Assembly: GCA_024644745.1 (NCBI GenBank) | Contig: JAHEHF010000036.1 | Coordinates: forward strand, 1 to 32,021 | From: Flavobacteriaceae bacterium | GTDB taxonomy: Bacteria; Bacteroidota; Bacteroidia; Flavobacteriales; Flavobacteriaceae | DNA length: 32,021 nt | Direction: 5' to 3' | Part shown: one piece after another, positions 1 to 7,916 of the stretch | Layout of the letters: each line of letters starts with the position of its first letter | Position numbering within the stretch: position 1 is the stretch's first letter | Translations under genes and position numbers: made by a program | The notes under the pieces: generated by a model | Seen by the model: the letters and a program-made list of their open reading frames with translations, nothing else | Database searches by the model: none | Told to the model about the DNA's origin: nothing

Positions 1-311
1 ATGCGGTCATCGAGGTTCAGTTTTCCCTGTTCTTCAAGAAGCAAAATGCTAAAGGTGACAAATTGCTTGGAAACAGACCCAATATAAAAAACAGATGAAG
101 GGGTTATGTCCAGATCATGCTCAAGGTCTGCACTGCCATATCCCCTGGAATAAATAAGTTCATTGTCCTTTACGATACCCAGGGCACATCCTGGAACTGA
201 TGCTTTGTTCCAATCCACGAATATACTATCTATCGCCTCGCTTTCCTTTATTTGACCTGCAAGCGACAAGGATAAGAAAAAACACAGCGCCAAAAGAGAA
301 ATTTTTTTCAT
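1..311 (-). CDS. Beta-lactamase-family serine hydrolase, N-terminal part
   Basis: The ATG at 311 opens a frame that is still open at the left edge, giving about 103 residues. Residues 1-20 form a signal peptide ending in LAGQ. Mature residues such as VPGCALGIVKDNELIYSRGYG and the tetrad S79-V-S-K82 (in YIGSVSKQF) match the class C beta-lactamase / penicillin-binding-protein-like serine hydrolase fold (PF00144), where the Ser of SxxK is the acylated nucleophile. Such exported proteins act on peptides, esters or D-amino-acid substrates; the substrate cannot be told from this fragment. The C-terminal YxN and HxG boxes lie outside the window. A GNAT gene lies 53 bp upstream on the same strand. 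Confidence 0.88.
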   Translation of the reverse strand, partial: MKKISLLALCFFLSLSLAGQIKESEAIDSIFVDWNKASVPGCALGIVKDNELIYSRGYGSADLEHDLDITPSSVFYIGSVSKQFVTFSILLLEEQGKLNLDDR

Positions 312-364
312 ATGTAAATTTATTTAAAGTGGTTTGTCAATTCAATATGTCTGTTCAAAAGATT

Positions 365-820
365 CTAAATCAAATGCATTTTCATGCCTTCATGAGATGG
401 TTTAAAACCAAGTTTTGTATAAAAATGAAGGGCTTCGGGTCGCTGTTTATCTGTTGTCAACTGAAGTACATGTGCGCCTTTGTGTTTTGCCCTTGCTATG
501 GCCCATTCTATCATTTTCTCACCAAGCCCGGCCCTCCTTTGATCCTTTCGGATCCTTACCGCTTCAATTTGCGCTCTTATTCCACCTTGATAAGTCAGGT
601 ACTGTATGAAGGTCAGCTGAAAAGTTCCAAGAATCTCATTTTTTTCATTTTCAATCAACATCAGTTCCTGGTTTTCATCTTCGTCGATATTTCGGAACGC
701 CCGCGTATAAGCTTTCAGTAAAGGCGATTGTGGATTCTCCCTTTCCCTCCCAAGTTTGTCATCGGCAAGCATATTTACGATTAAAGGAATATCATTTATT
801 GTGGCTCTTCTAATATTCAT
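365..820 (-). CDS. GNAT-family N-acetyltransferase
   Basis: This 151-residue protein has the GNAT fold. It transfers an acetyl group from acetyl-CoA to an amine, substrate unknown. The acetyl-CoA pyrophosphate loop is seen as R95-R-A-G98-L-G100 after the beta-4 strand IEAVRIRKD. The C-terminal strand and helix RPEALHFYTKLGFK is the usual GNAT ending, common in Bacteroidota. A frame-compatible TTG exists at 832, but the ATG at 820 (MNIRRATIND) is the normal GNAT N-terminus. The TTG would also sit almost on the transcription start predicted from the -7 element at 842-849. It is cytoplasmic, with no signal peptide. Confidence 0.9.
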   Translation of the reverse strand: MNIRRATINDIPLIVNMLADDKLGRERENPQSPLLKAYTRAFRNIDEDENQELMLIENEKNEILGTFQLTFIQYLTYQGGIRAQIEAVRIRKDQRRAGLGEKMIEWAIARAKHKGAHVLQLTTDKQRPEALHFYTKLGFKPSHEGMKMHLI

Positions 821-841
821 GCAGGTCTTCAATTAGACTTC

Positions 842-870
842 TAAATTTACAAAAACCAAATGAAGAACAA
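842..870 (-). promoter_or_regulatory. Candidate Bacteroidota-type promoter of the GNAT gene
   Basis: On the minus strand a TTG (870-868), an 18-base spacer and TAAATTTA (849-842) resemble the TTTG / TAnnTTTG promoter of Bacteroidota, with the last base of the -7 box differing. The predicted start would lie about 15 bases before the ATG at 820. Assigned by motif only. Confidence 0.4.
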
Positions 871-1058
871 AACGCCAAAGCTCCAATGCGATTTATTCAT
901 ACATGGCATATTAGGGCATTTAACAAAAGACCATGTCCTGGTGCTCCTAAAATTGAAGCTATTCATGAATATTCATCCTTTTGGAAAGAATTTCCAGTTG
1001 ACGATTTATCGTCAGACCTGATGTATATATGACTGGTACATCAAGGTGCTTTAAAATT

Positions 1059-1424
1059 TTATTTTTCTGATACAACTTCCAAGGTCACTTTGGCAACTCC
1101 TTCATCCACGAAGTCAAGTTTGACGGCAGCCGCTTTAGAAAGGTCAATAATTCTGTTTTTTACAAAAGGGCCCCGGTCGTTAATTGTTACAACAACCGAT
1201 TTTTTGTTATTAAGATTAGTGACCCTGACCTTGGTTTGAAAGGGAAGTGAACGGTGGGCAGCAGTCATTTTGCCTTGCTGAAATACTGCGCCGCTGGCGG
1301 TAAGGTTGCCTTCAAAGCGATCATTATAAAATGATGCCAGACCGGTTTCAGTCACTTGCGAGTAGGCCTGACTACCTATCATTGCAAGGAATAACAATCC
1401 TAAGAAGCGCCCTAATTGATTCAT
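1059..1424 (-). CDS. RlpA-like double-psi beta-barrel protein
   Basis: A 121-residue exported protein: signal peptide 1-23 (...QAYSQ), then a single double-psi beta-barrel domain. The motif [18 protein letters not shown] opens the domain. H57 (TAAHRSLPF) and D83 (NDRGPF) correspond to the residues essential in RlpA lytic transglycosylases, which cleave glycan strands stripped of stem peptides. The C-terminal SPOR domain of proteobacterial RlpA is absent, so septal targeting by that route is not expected. The start ATG at 1424 shares its A with the TAA stop of the CDGSH gene (TAATG), which implies translational coupling. The family assignment is firm; the enzymatic activity is inferred. Confidence 0.88.
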   Translation of the reverse strand: MNQLGRFLGLLFLAMIGSQAYSQVTETGLASFYNDRFEGNLTASGAVFQQGKMTAAHRSLPFQTKVRVTNLNNKKSVVVTINDRGPFVKNRIIDLSKAAAVKLDFVDEGVAKVTLEVVSEK

Positions 1425-1663
1425 TACAAGTTCCTGTGTGACCCGTCACAGTAAGGAGGGTTCTTGGTTTGTTTGCACATGCACATAGCGGCAGCTTTAC
1501 CCCCCTCGGCCTTAAATAAGTTGGGTGAAAAATCACTTCCCTTATGGGCTCCATTACACCAGGGCTGATTTGTTGATTGACCGCATGCACACCATGCATA
1601 TGTTTTTCCAGATTCGAGTTGTTCCATTTGAGGACTGCTCCCAGCCACCTTTGCCTTATTCAT
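1424..1663 (-). CDS. Tandem CDGSH iron-sulfur protein
   Basis: A 79-residue soluble protein made of two CDGSH motifs. The first is C25-x-C27...C36-N-G-A-H40 and the second C61-x-C63...C72-D-G-S-H76. Each set of three Cys and one His is expected to bind a redox-active, labile [2Fe-2S] cluster, so the monomer probably holds two clusters, as in the CISD3/MiNT type. There is no signal peptide or membrane anchor. Role by family: Fe-S or electron transfer, iron homeostasis. The following RlpA-like gene overlaps by one base, an odd pairing of a cytoplasmic redox protein with an exported cell-wall protein. Confidence 0.93.
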   Translation of the reverse strand: MNKAKVAGSSPQMEQLESGKTYAWCACGQSTNQPWCNGAHKGSDFSPNLFKAEGGKAAAMCMCKQTKNPPYCDGSHRNL

Positions 1664-1756
1664 AAATATAAATTATTGTAATGAACTCAAATATCCACAT
1701 TTTAAATCATTTATACATTAATCTACATTAACAAATGACGAAACAGCATACGATTG

Positions 1757-2566
1757 TCATTCATCTAAAAGTTCCACCCGCACCCAATACCCGCAATGAT
1801 CTGAGGCAATTGAATCATTGATTACTTTTGTTTCAAGAACTTTCCACCTGTTTTTCGGATAAAACATCACGTAGTCTATTTTTTTTTCAGGCACTCCTGA
1901 GGGGTAGGTCAATTTCGGATTTTCTTTATCATATGAAGGCAACCAGATTTTTTCAAGCATATTGATCGTTGCACTTCCTGGAACGTCATTCAGATCACCT
2001 GCCAAAATCGTGGGATACTTGTTTGAGGAAAATATCTCATTAATTTTTTTAACCTGCGCCAACCTGTCTTTGTCATCTCTCAAATGATCCAGGTGGGTGC
2101 CAACAAAAGCGATGGTATCTTTTGATGCCATAGGCGTGATGATTTCCAAAGCGGCTCTCGGCTCATTGCCCGGACTATGTGGCAAAGCCACATTTCTGCT
2201 GCTCAAAAAGGAATACCGGGACAATACTCCTTCCCCGTATTCCCCGCCATCGTAATCCATGGCTTTTCCAAACAGGGGAATCAATTTCGTTCGCCAACCC
2301 AGTTCCGTTGCCAGGTCATATTGTCGCGCCCTGTTTGTTTTTAAATCGACTTCCTGCAATGCGACAAAATCAGGATTTGCCTCTTTGATGACTCTTGCGA
2401 TGACATCCAAATCAAAATCACCTTTCGTCGTCGCACCGTGAAGAATGTTGAATGTCAATATACTGACAACCCTGCTGCTGTCTGCATTGGTTTGGGACCA
2501 TAGTGTCTGACTGGCGAAAATCACCAGGAGAAAGAGTGCTGTTTTTGTCTTCATGATTCGATTCAT
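1757..2566 (-). CDS. Secreted endonuclease/exonuclease/phosphatase-family hydrolase
   Basis: This 269-residue protein has a signal peptide (1-25, ...TLWSQ) and a full EEP (DNase I-like) fold. Family landmarks are visible: N40 (TFNILHG), E72 (ALQEVD), H158 (GTHLDH), D191 and N193 (GDLND), D231 (KKIDYV) and the catalytic pair D256-H257 (SDHCGY). These bind Mg2+ and cleave phosphodiester or phosphomonoester bonds. The substrate (nucleic acid, phospholipid head group or sugar phosphate) cannot be decided. An ATG at 2554 is an alternative start that keeps a signal peptide. The NmrA-like gene ends 40 bp upstream on the same strand, so the two may be cotranscribed. Confidence 0.9.
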   Translation of the reverse strand: MNRIMKTKTALFLLVIFASQTLWSQTNADSSRVVSILTFNILHGATTKGDFDLDVIARVIKEANPDFVALQEVDLKTNRARQYDLATELGWRTKLIPLFGKAMDYDGGEYGEGVLSRYSFLSSRNVALPHSPGNEPRAALEIITPMASKDTIAFVGTHLDHLRDDKDRLAQVKKINEIFSSNKYPTILAGDLNDVPGSATINMLEKIWLPSYDKENPKLTYPSGVPEKKIDYVMFYPKNRWKVLETKVINDSIASDHCGYWVRVELLDE

Positions 2567-2606
2567 AATTTTATTTCGCCGCCAGCCCGAAATAACAAAA
2601 TTTCAA

Positions 2607-3326
2607 CTATTTGCCATAGATGACAGGCATCTGTCCTTTCCATTCTGACCAAAGGGCATGATCACTGATGAGTCTGGCCATAAAATGCCCCACATTGATG
2701 CGACTGATCTTTCCTGCGTCAAAAATCGCGCTTCTCGTGGGCGAGGCATGGATTTCATATTCCGAAACTTCATTCTCATCTATTAAACCATCAGGTCTGA
2801 CAGCCACCCACTCGATGACCGGATCATTTTGCCCGATGCCGGTTCTCAAAAATTCTGCTGCCTTTTCATTGTCCACATGAGGGGGCAGCAACAATCGAAG
2901 AAGGCCCATCACAATTTTTTGCCCGAAAGAAATTGGTTCATCCAGATCACGATTACGATTTCCCGTGGTATTCATGAGCACATATTTCACCGGTTTTTCG
3001 GGATGATTTGACTTTACCGCCTTACACAAGCGCTGAGCGGCCTCGGTAACAAGTCTTCTTGGTTGTCCGTAAATTCCTTTCCAGGTCAGATTATGCCCCA
3101 GGCAAGATGCAATGGCCTGGCAATTTGCAACATATTCAGTCAATTGCTTATCTGTCAGTTCCAAAACGCTTGCCTTAATGATTTCAAGATTTTGATGCTC
3201 TTTCCATGATTCCGGCAACTTTTCAGGAGATCTGACAATGGCCCTGACCACATGTCTTTGATCTAAAAGCTGTTCAACCAAAAGTTTTCCTGTAGCACCA
3301 CTTGCTCCTACTACCAATATAGTCAT
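2607..3326 (-). CDS. NmrA-like NAD(P)-binding oxidoreductase
   Basis: A 239-residue protein with an N-terminal Rossmann motif G7-A-S-G-A-T-G13 directly after the first beta strand (TILVV), as in atypical short-chain dehydrogenases of the NmrA/NAD(P)H-binding group. The stretch VKYVLMNTTGNRNRD and the absence of a clear YxxxK catalytic pair point to the atypical branch, whose members act as NAD(P)H-dependent reductases or redox-sensing proteins. Cytoplasmic. Substrate unknown. Confidence 0.87.
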   Translation of the reverse strand: MTILVVGASGATGKLLVEQLLDQRHVVRAIVRSPEKLPESWKEHQNLEIIKASVLELTDKQLTEYVANCQAIASCLGHNLTWKGIYGQPRRLVTEAAQRLCKAVKSNHPEKPVKYVLMNTTGNRNRDLDEPISFGQKIVMGLLRLLLPPHVDNEKAAEFLRTGIGQNDPVIEWVAVRPDGLIDENEVSEYEIHASPTRSAIFDAGKISRINVGHFMARLISDHALWSEWKGQMPVIYGK

Positions 3327-3430
3327 AAAATATATTTTTTTAATGATTCATATAAATGCGCTTCCCCATATGACGAATTATTCCTCAAATTGTTAACATT
3401 TGCTCTTGAAGCATTTGTAATCTATCAACT

Positions 3431-3922
3431 TTATTTGAATTTTCTGAGATGATAGGTAATACTTACGGTAATTAGAATTGCAAATGGAACCGAAATTAAA
3501 AATGAATAAAGAATTAATTCATTCTTTGTCAATCCAAAGGCCAGTTCACGAACAAAATATTCAGTTGCTCCTGCCGCCCATAAACCGAGAGCAGCACCAT
3601 TCATTCCAATAATATGCCTGTTGAGTCTTGGCTTCTTTTCTGCTTTTTTGAGCATGGGATACAGTCCATACAACAAAAAAATCAAGGATACAGGTATCAG
3701 GTAATGAAAGACACTCATTTTACCTTGATTAAAATCGTAAATAAACAAGGCTGAAATATTCACGATCAATAAGGCCAGGGCAAATACATATCCTGTCTTC
3801 TTATGGATCCCGGTTCCCTTTTTGGCCAAAAGAATATAGGCGCCCGTGACCAGTCCAATAACTGAAGTCGTGACATGTATCCCTCCAATGGTTGAATGAA
3901 CCCAATTGCCAATGTCTATCAT
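3431..3922 (-). CDS. DUF2306-like multi-pass membrane protein
   Basis: A 163-residue integral membrane protein of unknown function with about four hydrophobic helices. Conserved-looking features are the His-rich N-terminus (WVHSTIGGIHV) and the loop KKGTGIHKKTGYVFA followed by RLNRHIIGMNGAALG, the layout of DUF2306-type proteins. The His residues at membrane borders might bind heme or metal, but this is inference. The ATG at 3922 is preferred over an in-frame TTG two codons upstream (3928). A VOC gene ends 67 bp upstream on the same strand. Confidence 0.8.
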   Translation of the reverse strand: MIDIGNWVHSTIGGIHVTTSVIGLVTGAYILLAKKGTGIHKKTGYVFALALLIVNISALFIYDFNQGKMSVFHYLIPVSLIFLLYGLYPMLKKAEKKPRLNRHIIGMNGAALGLWAAGATEYFVRELAFGLTKNELILYSFLISVPFAILITVSITYHLRKFK

Positions 3923-3989
3923 AACCAATTACTATTTAAAAAATATAGCCAAAGTCTTAATTCATTCCTGACAAGGGACTCTCAAGCCA

Positions 3990-4337
3990 TCATTTGTCAG
4001 ACCAGACGGCCAATTCATTTCCCGAAGGATCCAGGAAATGAAACCTGCGTCCCCCCGGAAAAGAAAAAATATCTTTGGAGATTTCTCCTCCTGTAGCCAT
4101 AATTTTTGCTTTTATCAGGTCTATATTGTGATGAAATAAAACGACGAGGGCCCCGTTCACAATATCCTTTTCAGATTTTTCAAATCCTCCATAGACCCCA
4201 CTTTCGGAAAAAGAGGCATAATCCGGTCCATAGTCTCTAAATGTCCAACCAAAACATTCTGCATAAAACCGTTTTACTTTTTCTATATCATTTGCCTTAA
4301 ATTCAATGTAGCTTATGTGGTTATCTTTTATATCCAT
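3990..4337 (-). CDS. VOC-family (glyoxalase/bleomycin resistance fold) protein
   Basis: This 115-residue single-domain VOC protein opens with HISYIEFKANDIEKVKRFYA and includes FGWTFRDYG. It ends with FHFLDPSGNELAVWSD, the typical second metal-site strand containing Glu. Members bind a divalent metal and act as isomerases, dioxygenases or antibiotic-binding proteins; no substrate is indicated. The ATG at 4337 is the only sensible start. It heads a run of minus-strand genes toward 3431. Confidence 0.87.
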   Translation of the reverse strand: MDIKDNHISYIEFKANDIEKVKRFYAECFGWTFRDYGPDYASFSESGVYGGFEKSEKDIVNGALVVLFHHNIDLIKAKIMATGGEISKDIFSFPGGRRFHFLDPSGNELAVWSDK

Positions 4338-4625
4338 TCTTTTACAGGTTTAATAGTTCATAATACCAAGAACTTCATTGTGCATTTCATGCAGTCAAAA
4401 AAAATCAATGTACACAGCACTACTGGTTCTCCCGATGCCCCTCTTACTTTATCTTTCAAACCATGCCAAGATATGTTGAAACTCCTGATCACTGCACAAT
4501 TCTCTAAAATTAAAGGGGATGGCAGCATGCAAAGAAGTTTTCGGCTGTTAACCTTCTTTGATTGGCATCAAACGACAGCACAATATCGTTATTTTAAAAT
4601 AATTCTATGCCTGTTCAGGGCTTGT
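4338..4625. other. Intergenic stretch without a supported gene
   Basis: A 288-base gap between a VOC gene start and the stop of the DUF2892 gene. An open plus-strand frame runs across it and into the DUF2892 gene on the other strand, but its translation has no recognisable motif and looks non-coding. No terminator-like hairpin or clear TAnnTTTG box was found. Confidence 0.5.
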
Positions 4626-4838
4626 CTATTTATCCTTTTTCGATTTCAGCGTAGTAATGCCGAATGGAACATAAAGCGGACAAAAATTGACGAAACCTGT
4701 GAGCAGGAATATACCTCCGATCACGGCTAAAACAATGGCCAAAGTTCCAGAAATGTAACCGGTGAAATAAAGTATTCCGATAATAACAGCGATGATGATT
4801 CTGATCATACGATCTGCTGATCCCATATTTTTTTTCAT
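4626..4838 (-). CDS. DUF2892 small membrane protein
   Basis: A 70-residue protein: a short basic N-terminus (MKKNMGSADRMIR), two hydrophobic helices at about 11-30 and 33-48 joined by a small turn, then NFCPLYVPFGITTLKSKK. This matches the DUF2892 (YgaP transmembrane-like) family, where the conserved Cys-Pro after helix 2 is usual. In YgaP the domain anchors a rhodanese; here it stands alone. The molecular role is unknown. The P1 peptidase gene lies 58 bp upstream on the same strand. Confidence 0.88.
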   Translation of the reverse strand: MKKNMGSADRMIRIIIAVIIGILYFTGYISGTLAIVLAVIGGIFLLTGFVNFCPLYVPFGITTLKSKKDK

Positions 4839-4896
4839 AATTTTAAATTTATTGATTCATAATTGCTTTTTACATTCCTTACCGGATAGGATCTTG

Positions 4897-6030
4897 TCAA
4901 TCCGTTTGTATTTTATTGTATTTTTTCATGATGTCAATAACTTTTTCAACGGGTAATGATGGTACCTCATGACCCTTTCTTCCAACCATGGAATCAGCTG
5001 CAAAAAGCGAATTTAAAATCGCCTCTTCAGTGGCTTCTATTGCTGCCAGGAACAATGGTGAAATAGCATCATTTCTCAACATTTTACCCTTGATGAACAA
5101 AGAATTACCCGAATAAGGAATGAAGTTTTCCTTTGCCGTGGAAACCGCTATCACATAATCTCCACTGCCATTTGACGCAATACCACCCGTCTTTGCCAAT
5201 CCCATCATGGCCCTTTTTCCGAGTCTTTCCAGATTTCTGGCATCCAGTGGAGCATCTGTCATGACAACCATCATACAAGACCCGTCAACGTCATAATTGA
5301 AATGCCTCGGGTAATTGCCCAGTTCTTTGGCAATGGGAACCCCATTGATCTCAAAAACACCTCCAAAATTAGACTGAACCAAAACTCCAACCGTATAGCC
5401 TCCTAAAGATTTGGGAAGAATTCTCGAAGCAGTTCCGATGCCACCTTTATACTGAAAACAAACTGTACCCGTTCCCGCTCCTACGTTTCCCTCTTCAACA
5501 GGACCCTCTTTGGCATTTTTTATCGCACTTAACACGTGCTCTTCTGTTACGTGTCTCCCTCGAATATCATTTAACCAACCATCATTGGTTTCGCCTACGA
5601 CAGGGTTGACAGAACGAACATTTGCATTCTCCCCGTGGTCCAGGGCATGACTGATCAGCGCATTGCAGGCAACAGGCACATTCAGTGTATTTGTCAAAAC
5701 AATGGGAGTTTCGATATTTCCAAGTTCCCTGACCTGGCTGTATCCGGCTAATTTGCCAAAACCGTTGCCCAAATATATGGCCGCCGGGACTTTCAATTGA
5801 AAAATATTTCCCGAATGGGGCAATATGGCGGTAACCCCTGTTCTGATGCTGTCGCCAATAATCAGGGTCGTATGCCCTACCCTGACTCCCTCGACATCCG
5901 TAATCGCATTGTTTTTTCCGGTCCTCAGGATACCGATCTCTATTCCATGATCCCTGGCCCTTTTATTTTGCGAAAAGGAAAAAGAAGAAATAAGCAAACC
6001 AATTATCAAAAGAATTCTAAAAAGGATCAT
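4897..6030 (-). CDS. Exported P1-family peptidase (DmpA/BapA-type aminopeptidase)
   Basis: A 377-residue S58-family N-terminal nucleophile hydrolase. These proteins self-cleave between Gly and Ser to give alpha and beta chains, and the new N-terminal Ser attacks D- or beta-amino-acid peptides or amides. The expected site is G250-S251 in DVDGSCMMVVMTDAPL. The downstream block LAKTGGIASNGSGDYVIAVS and the N-terminal ITDVEGVRVGHTT are family signatures. A signal peptide (1-20, ...SFSFS) predicts periplasmic location, whereas many homologues are cytoplasmic. Substrate preference cannot be read from the sequence. Confidence 0.93.
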   Translation of the reverse strand: MILFRILLIIGLLISSFSFSQNKRARDHGIEIGILRTGKNNAITDVEGVRVGHTTLIIGDSIRTGVTAILPHSGNIFQLKVPAAIYLGNGFGKLAGYSQVRELGNIETPIVLTNTLNVPVACNALISHALDHGENANVRSVNPVVGETNDGWLNDIRGRHVTEEHVLSAIKNAKEGPVEEGNVGAGTGTVCFQYKGGIGTASRILPKSLGGYTVGVLVQSNFGGVFEINGVPIAKELGNYPRHFNYDVDGSCMMVVMTDAPLDARNLERLGKRAMMGLAKTGGIASNGSGDYVIAVSTAKENFIPYSGNSLFIKGKMLRNDAISPLFLAAIEATEEAILNSLFAADSMVGRKGHEVPSLPVEKVIDIMKKYNKIQTD

Positions 6031-6262
6031 CTTGGATTATATCAATGCTCAGAACATCTGCAAAAAATGAATTTTACGGGTATCAAAACGGCGATTGGCC
6101 AAGTTTAAATCCTGGTCAGGCCCAAATGCTCTTTTTGAGTCGTTTATACCAAATATCAGAAATAATTTTGTGAAATCGAAGGGTTCAGTCATTTAATCGA
6201 TGATCTCCTTGAACCGGACTTCCTGAGCAGCAGACTTTTTTAAATTAAAATGCAGTTTAAAA

Positions 6263-7102
6263 TCAGGAATTGCCCAGCCGCTCTATGAGCGCTTGACAAC
6301 CGCCATTTTTTAGATAAGAAGTATGCTCCTGCACAGAATGGAAGCGCTGCCCCGAGATATCCCTGCACATGATCTTTCCTTGGTTTTCGCTATCAAACAA
6401 AGTCATTAGTTCTTTTGCTTTCGGGTCATGGGTCACCTTCCCTTTACTATTCTCCTCGCACCAACGGCAGGCATTCATCCAAATAGCTGCAGCCAGTGCT
6501 CCGCAGGCGCCTCCACTTAAGCCCAGACCACCTGCAAAACCTGCCACCATGACCATTTGTTCTTCTGTAGCACCCATTTTTTTCGCTACCTCTGCCGAAC
6601 AACTCAAAGCGCTCTTAAAATCATGGGGTTTGTCTGCCAGGCCTTTCATGGCCTTGGAGATCGCCTCAGGAGCCCAAAGTTCTGCCAATTCGAAGCAATG
6701 GAGAAACCTGCCCGACAACATGTATTTGGCAAAGCTGATTTTATTTGAAAAATCACAACGCGTAATTTCGCGGCACTGTGAAGTGTTTTCTCTTTCAATA
6801 AAAGAATGCATGACAAATTTTGTGGCCTCAATTGAAAGGGTACAGGCCTGTGACAAATGGTTGCATCTCCTGTAAGCTTCTGCCCCAACGGCCAGCGAAG
6901 TTCCCCAAAGCATGCCACATTCGTATCCCCTACTCATCAAACCGCCCGCAAGGGTATCCGATGCACGCTCTTCCTTCTCTTTCAAATGGCCAAAATGCCT
7001 GTTTAACAAATAAAAAAAAGTACGGGAACAGGTTCCCTTTTTTCTGAATACTTTTTTAGCATCATAGGGATATGGATTTTGAAGGGTTTTGTTTGTATGC
7101 AT
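6263..7102 (-). CDS. Tandemly duplicated C_GCAxxG_C_C family protein
   Basis: A 279-residue protein with two copies of the Cys-rich C_GCAxxG_C_C pattern (PF09719). Copy 1 shows C25, then GGLMSRGYECGMLWG (C62) and C110-REIT-R-C116. Copy 2 shows C168, then GGLGLSGGACGALAAA (C200) and C246-RDIS with C269. The family is possibly redox-active or Fe-S binding, and its function is not established. Copy 2 keeps the canonical G-A-C-G core; copy 1 has E-C-G. There is no signal peptide. It is followed on the minus strand by a 232-base gap before the P1 peptidase gene. A coding-like open stretch in another frame continues past its stop to 6193 (see findings). Confidence 0.85.
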   Translation of the reverse strand: MHTNKTLQNPYPYDAKKVFRKKGTCSRTFFYLLNRHFGHLKEKEERASDTLAGGLMSRGYECGMLWGTSLAVGAEAYRRCNHLSQACTLSIEATKFVMHSFIERENTSQCREITRCDFSNKISFAKYMLSGRFLHCFELAELWAPEAISKAMKGLADKPHDFKSALSCSAEVAKKMGATEEQMVMVAGFAGGLGLSGGACGALAAAIWMNACRWCEENSKGKVTHDPKAKELMTLFDSENQGKIMCRDISGQRFHSVQEHTSYLKNGGCQALIERLGNS

Positions 7103-7201
7103 GACAAATTTTTAGGAACAAAATGAATTTATCAATTCTCTATATAAAATGCAATGACCAGGATCAATACGCTCCATTTTTTTGAAAAAAATTTCAAAAT
7201 A

Positions 7202-7228
7202 AAAAAGCACTGTCGAACAGTGCTTTTT
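7202..7228 (-). terminator. Intrinsic terminator after the carbonic anhydrase gene
   Basis: Perfect inverted repeat GCACTGT (7207-7213) / ACAGTGC (7217-7223) with loop CGA, flanked by A5 on the left and T5 on the right. The hairpin can therefore work in both directions. It begins 24 bases past the carbonic anhydrase stop. A second AT-rich hairpin (TTTTGAAA 7180-7187 / TTTCAAAA 7192-7199) follows directly. Confidence 0.85.
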
Positions 7229-7252
7229 GATACAAAAAATTCATTTGGATCC

Positions 7253-7879
7253 TTATAGAAATGTTACTTTCCCGGTTGACACATCATACATGGCACCTAC
7301 AAGTTCAATGGCACCAGTTTCTTCCATTTCGGATAATACTTCACTCCCTTTTCTGATAGCTTCAATTGTAAGTTCCACATTTTTTCGGGCGACCTCATTC
7401 ACAAAATTCAAATTTCCAGAAGTTCTTTCTGAGGCATCCTCCGGTTCTTCGACAGCCTCCACTGCGGGTTTTATTTTATCGAGCATTCCTGTAAGTTTAC
7501 CCAGTTCCGCTCCGTCACAGGCACCTTTCACTGCACCGCAGGAGGTGTGACCCAATACAAGCACCACCTTTGAGCCAGCCAGTTTACATGCAAACTCCAT
7601 GCTTCCCAGGATGTCGTCATTGACAAAGTTGCCGGCGATCCGAATACTAAAGAGATCCCCTATCCCCTGATCAAAGATTGTCTCTACGGGAACTCTTGAA
7701 TCAATACAGCTCAGAACGGCTGCAAATGGAAACTGCCCGCTACTGGTTTCATTCACCTGCTGCTGTAAGTTTCTGTTTAATTTTTGATTGGCCACAAATC
7801 GTTCATTGCCTTCTTTAAGCATCGATATGATCTGCTGTTGGGTAAGAGCCATCTGTGCTTCTCTGGATATGGTTTTCAT
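7253..7879 (-). CDS. Beta-class carbonic anhydrase
   Basis: A 208-residue enzyme interconverting CO2 and bicarbonate. Zn ligands are C58 (in C-I-D60-S-R62), H111 and C114 (in GHTSCGAVKGA); the D60/R62 dyad is the usual catalytic switch of beta carbonic anhydrases. There is no export signal, so it acts in the cytoplasm. The ATG at 7879 gives a nine-residue extension before an internal Met (MALTQQQ) at 7852; either could be the start. The SulP transporter gene ends 37 bp upstream on the same strand and a strong terminator follows, so the two form a tight operon. Context suggests the enzyme equilibrates imported bicarbonate with CO2. Confidence 0.96.
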   Translation of the reverse strand: MKTISREAQMALTQQQIISMLKEGNERFVANQKLNRNLQQQVNETSSGQFPFAAVLSCIDSRVPVETIFDQGIGDLFSIRIAGNFVNDDILGSMEFACKLAGSKVVLVLGHTSCGAVKGACDGAELGKLTGMLDKIKPAVEAVEEPEDASERTSGNLNFVNEVARKNVELTIEAIRKGSEVLSEMEETGAIELVGAMYDVSTGKVTFL

Positions 7880-7916
7880 GTATTCAATATTTTAAAGATG
7901 AATTTGTTCAATGATA

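Noticed and set aside
860-1021. Plus-strand ORF of 53 codons in the gap between the GNAT and RlpA genes.
   Set aside because: No recognisable motif, no promoter-like box just upstream and composition close to random; not supported as a gene.
4317-4730. Long plus-strand open frame across the 4338-4625 gap.
   Set aside because: It overlaps the well supported DUF2892 gene on the other strand and its translation lacks motifs or a credible start context.
6096-6132. tRNA 3'-end-like string: CCAAG-TTTAAAT-CCTGG followed by TCAGGCCCA, resembling a T-arm and acceptor strand or an att site.
   Set aside because: One T-stem mismatch, the T-loop lacks the conserved C, and no matching 5' acceptor strand, D-arm or anticodon arm is found upstream.
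6049-6192. Minus-strand ORF of 47 codons ending 18 bases before the P1 peptidase start, with an AAGGAG upstream.
   Set aside because: The translation has no family features, and Bacteroidota rarely use Shine-Dalgarno sequences. More likely spacer or decayed sequence.
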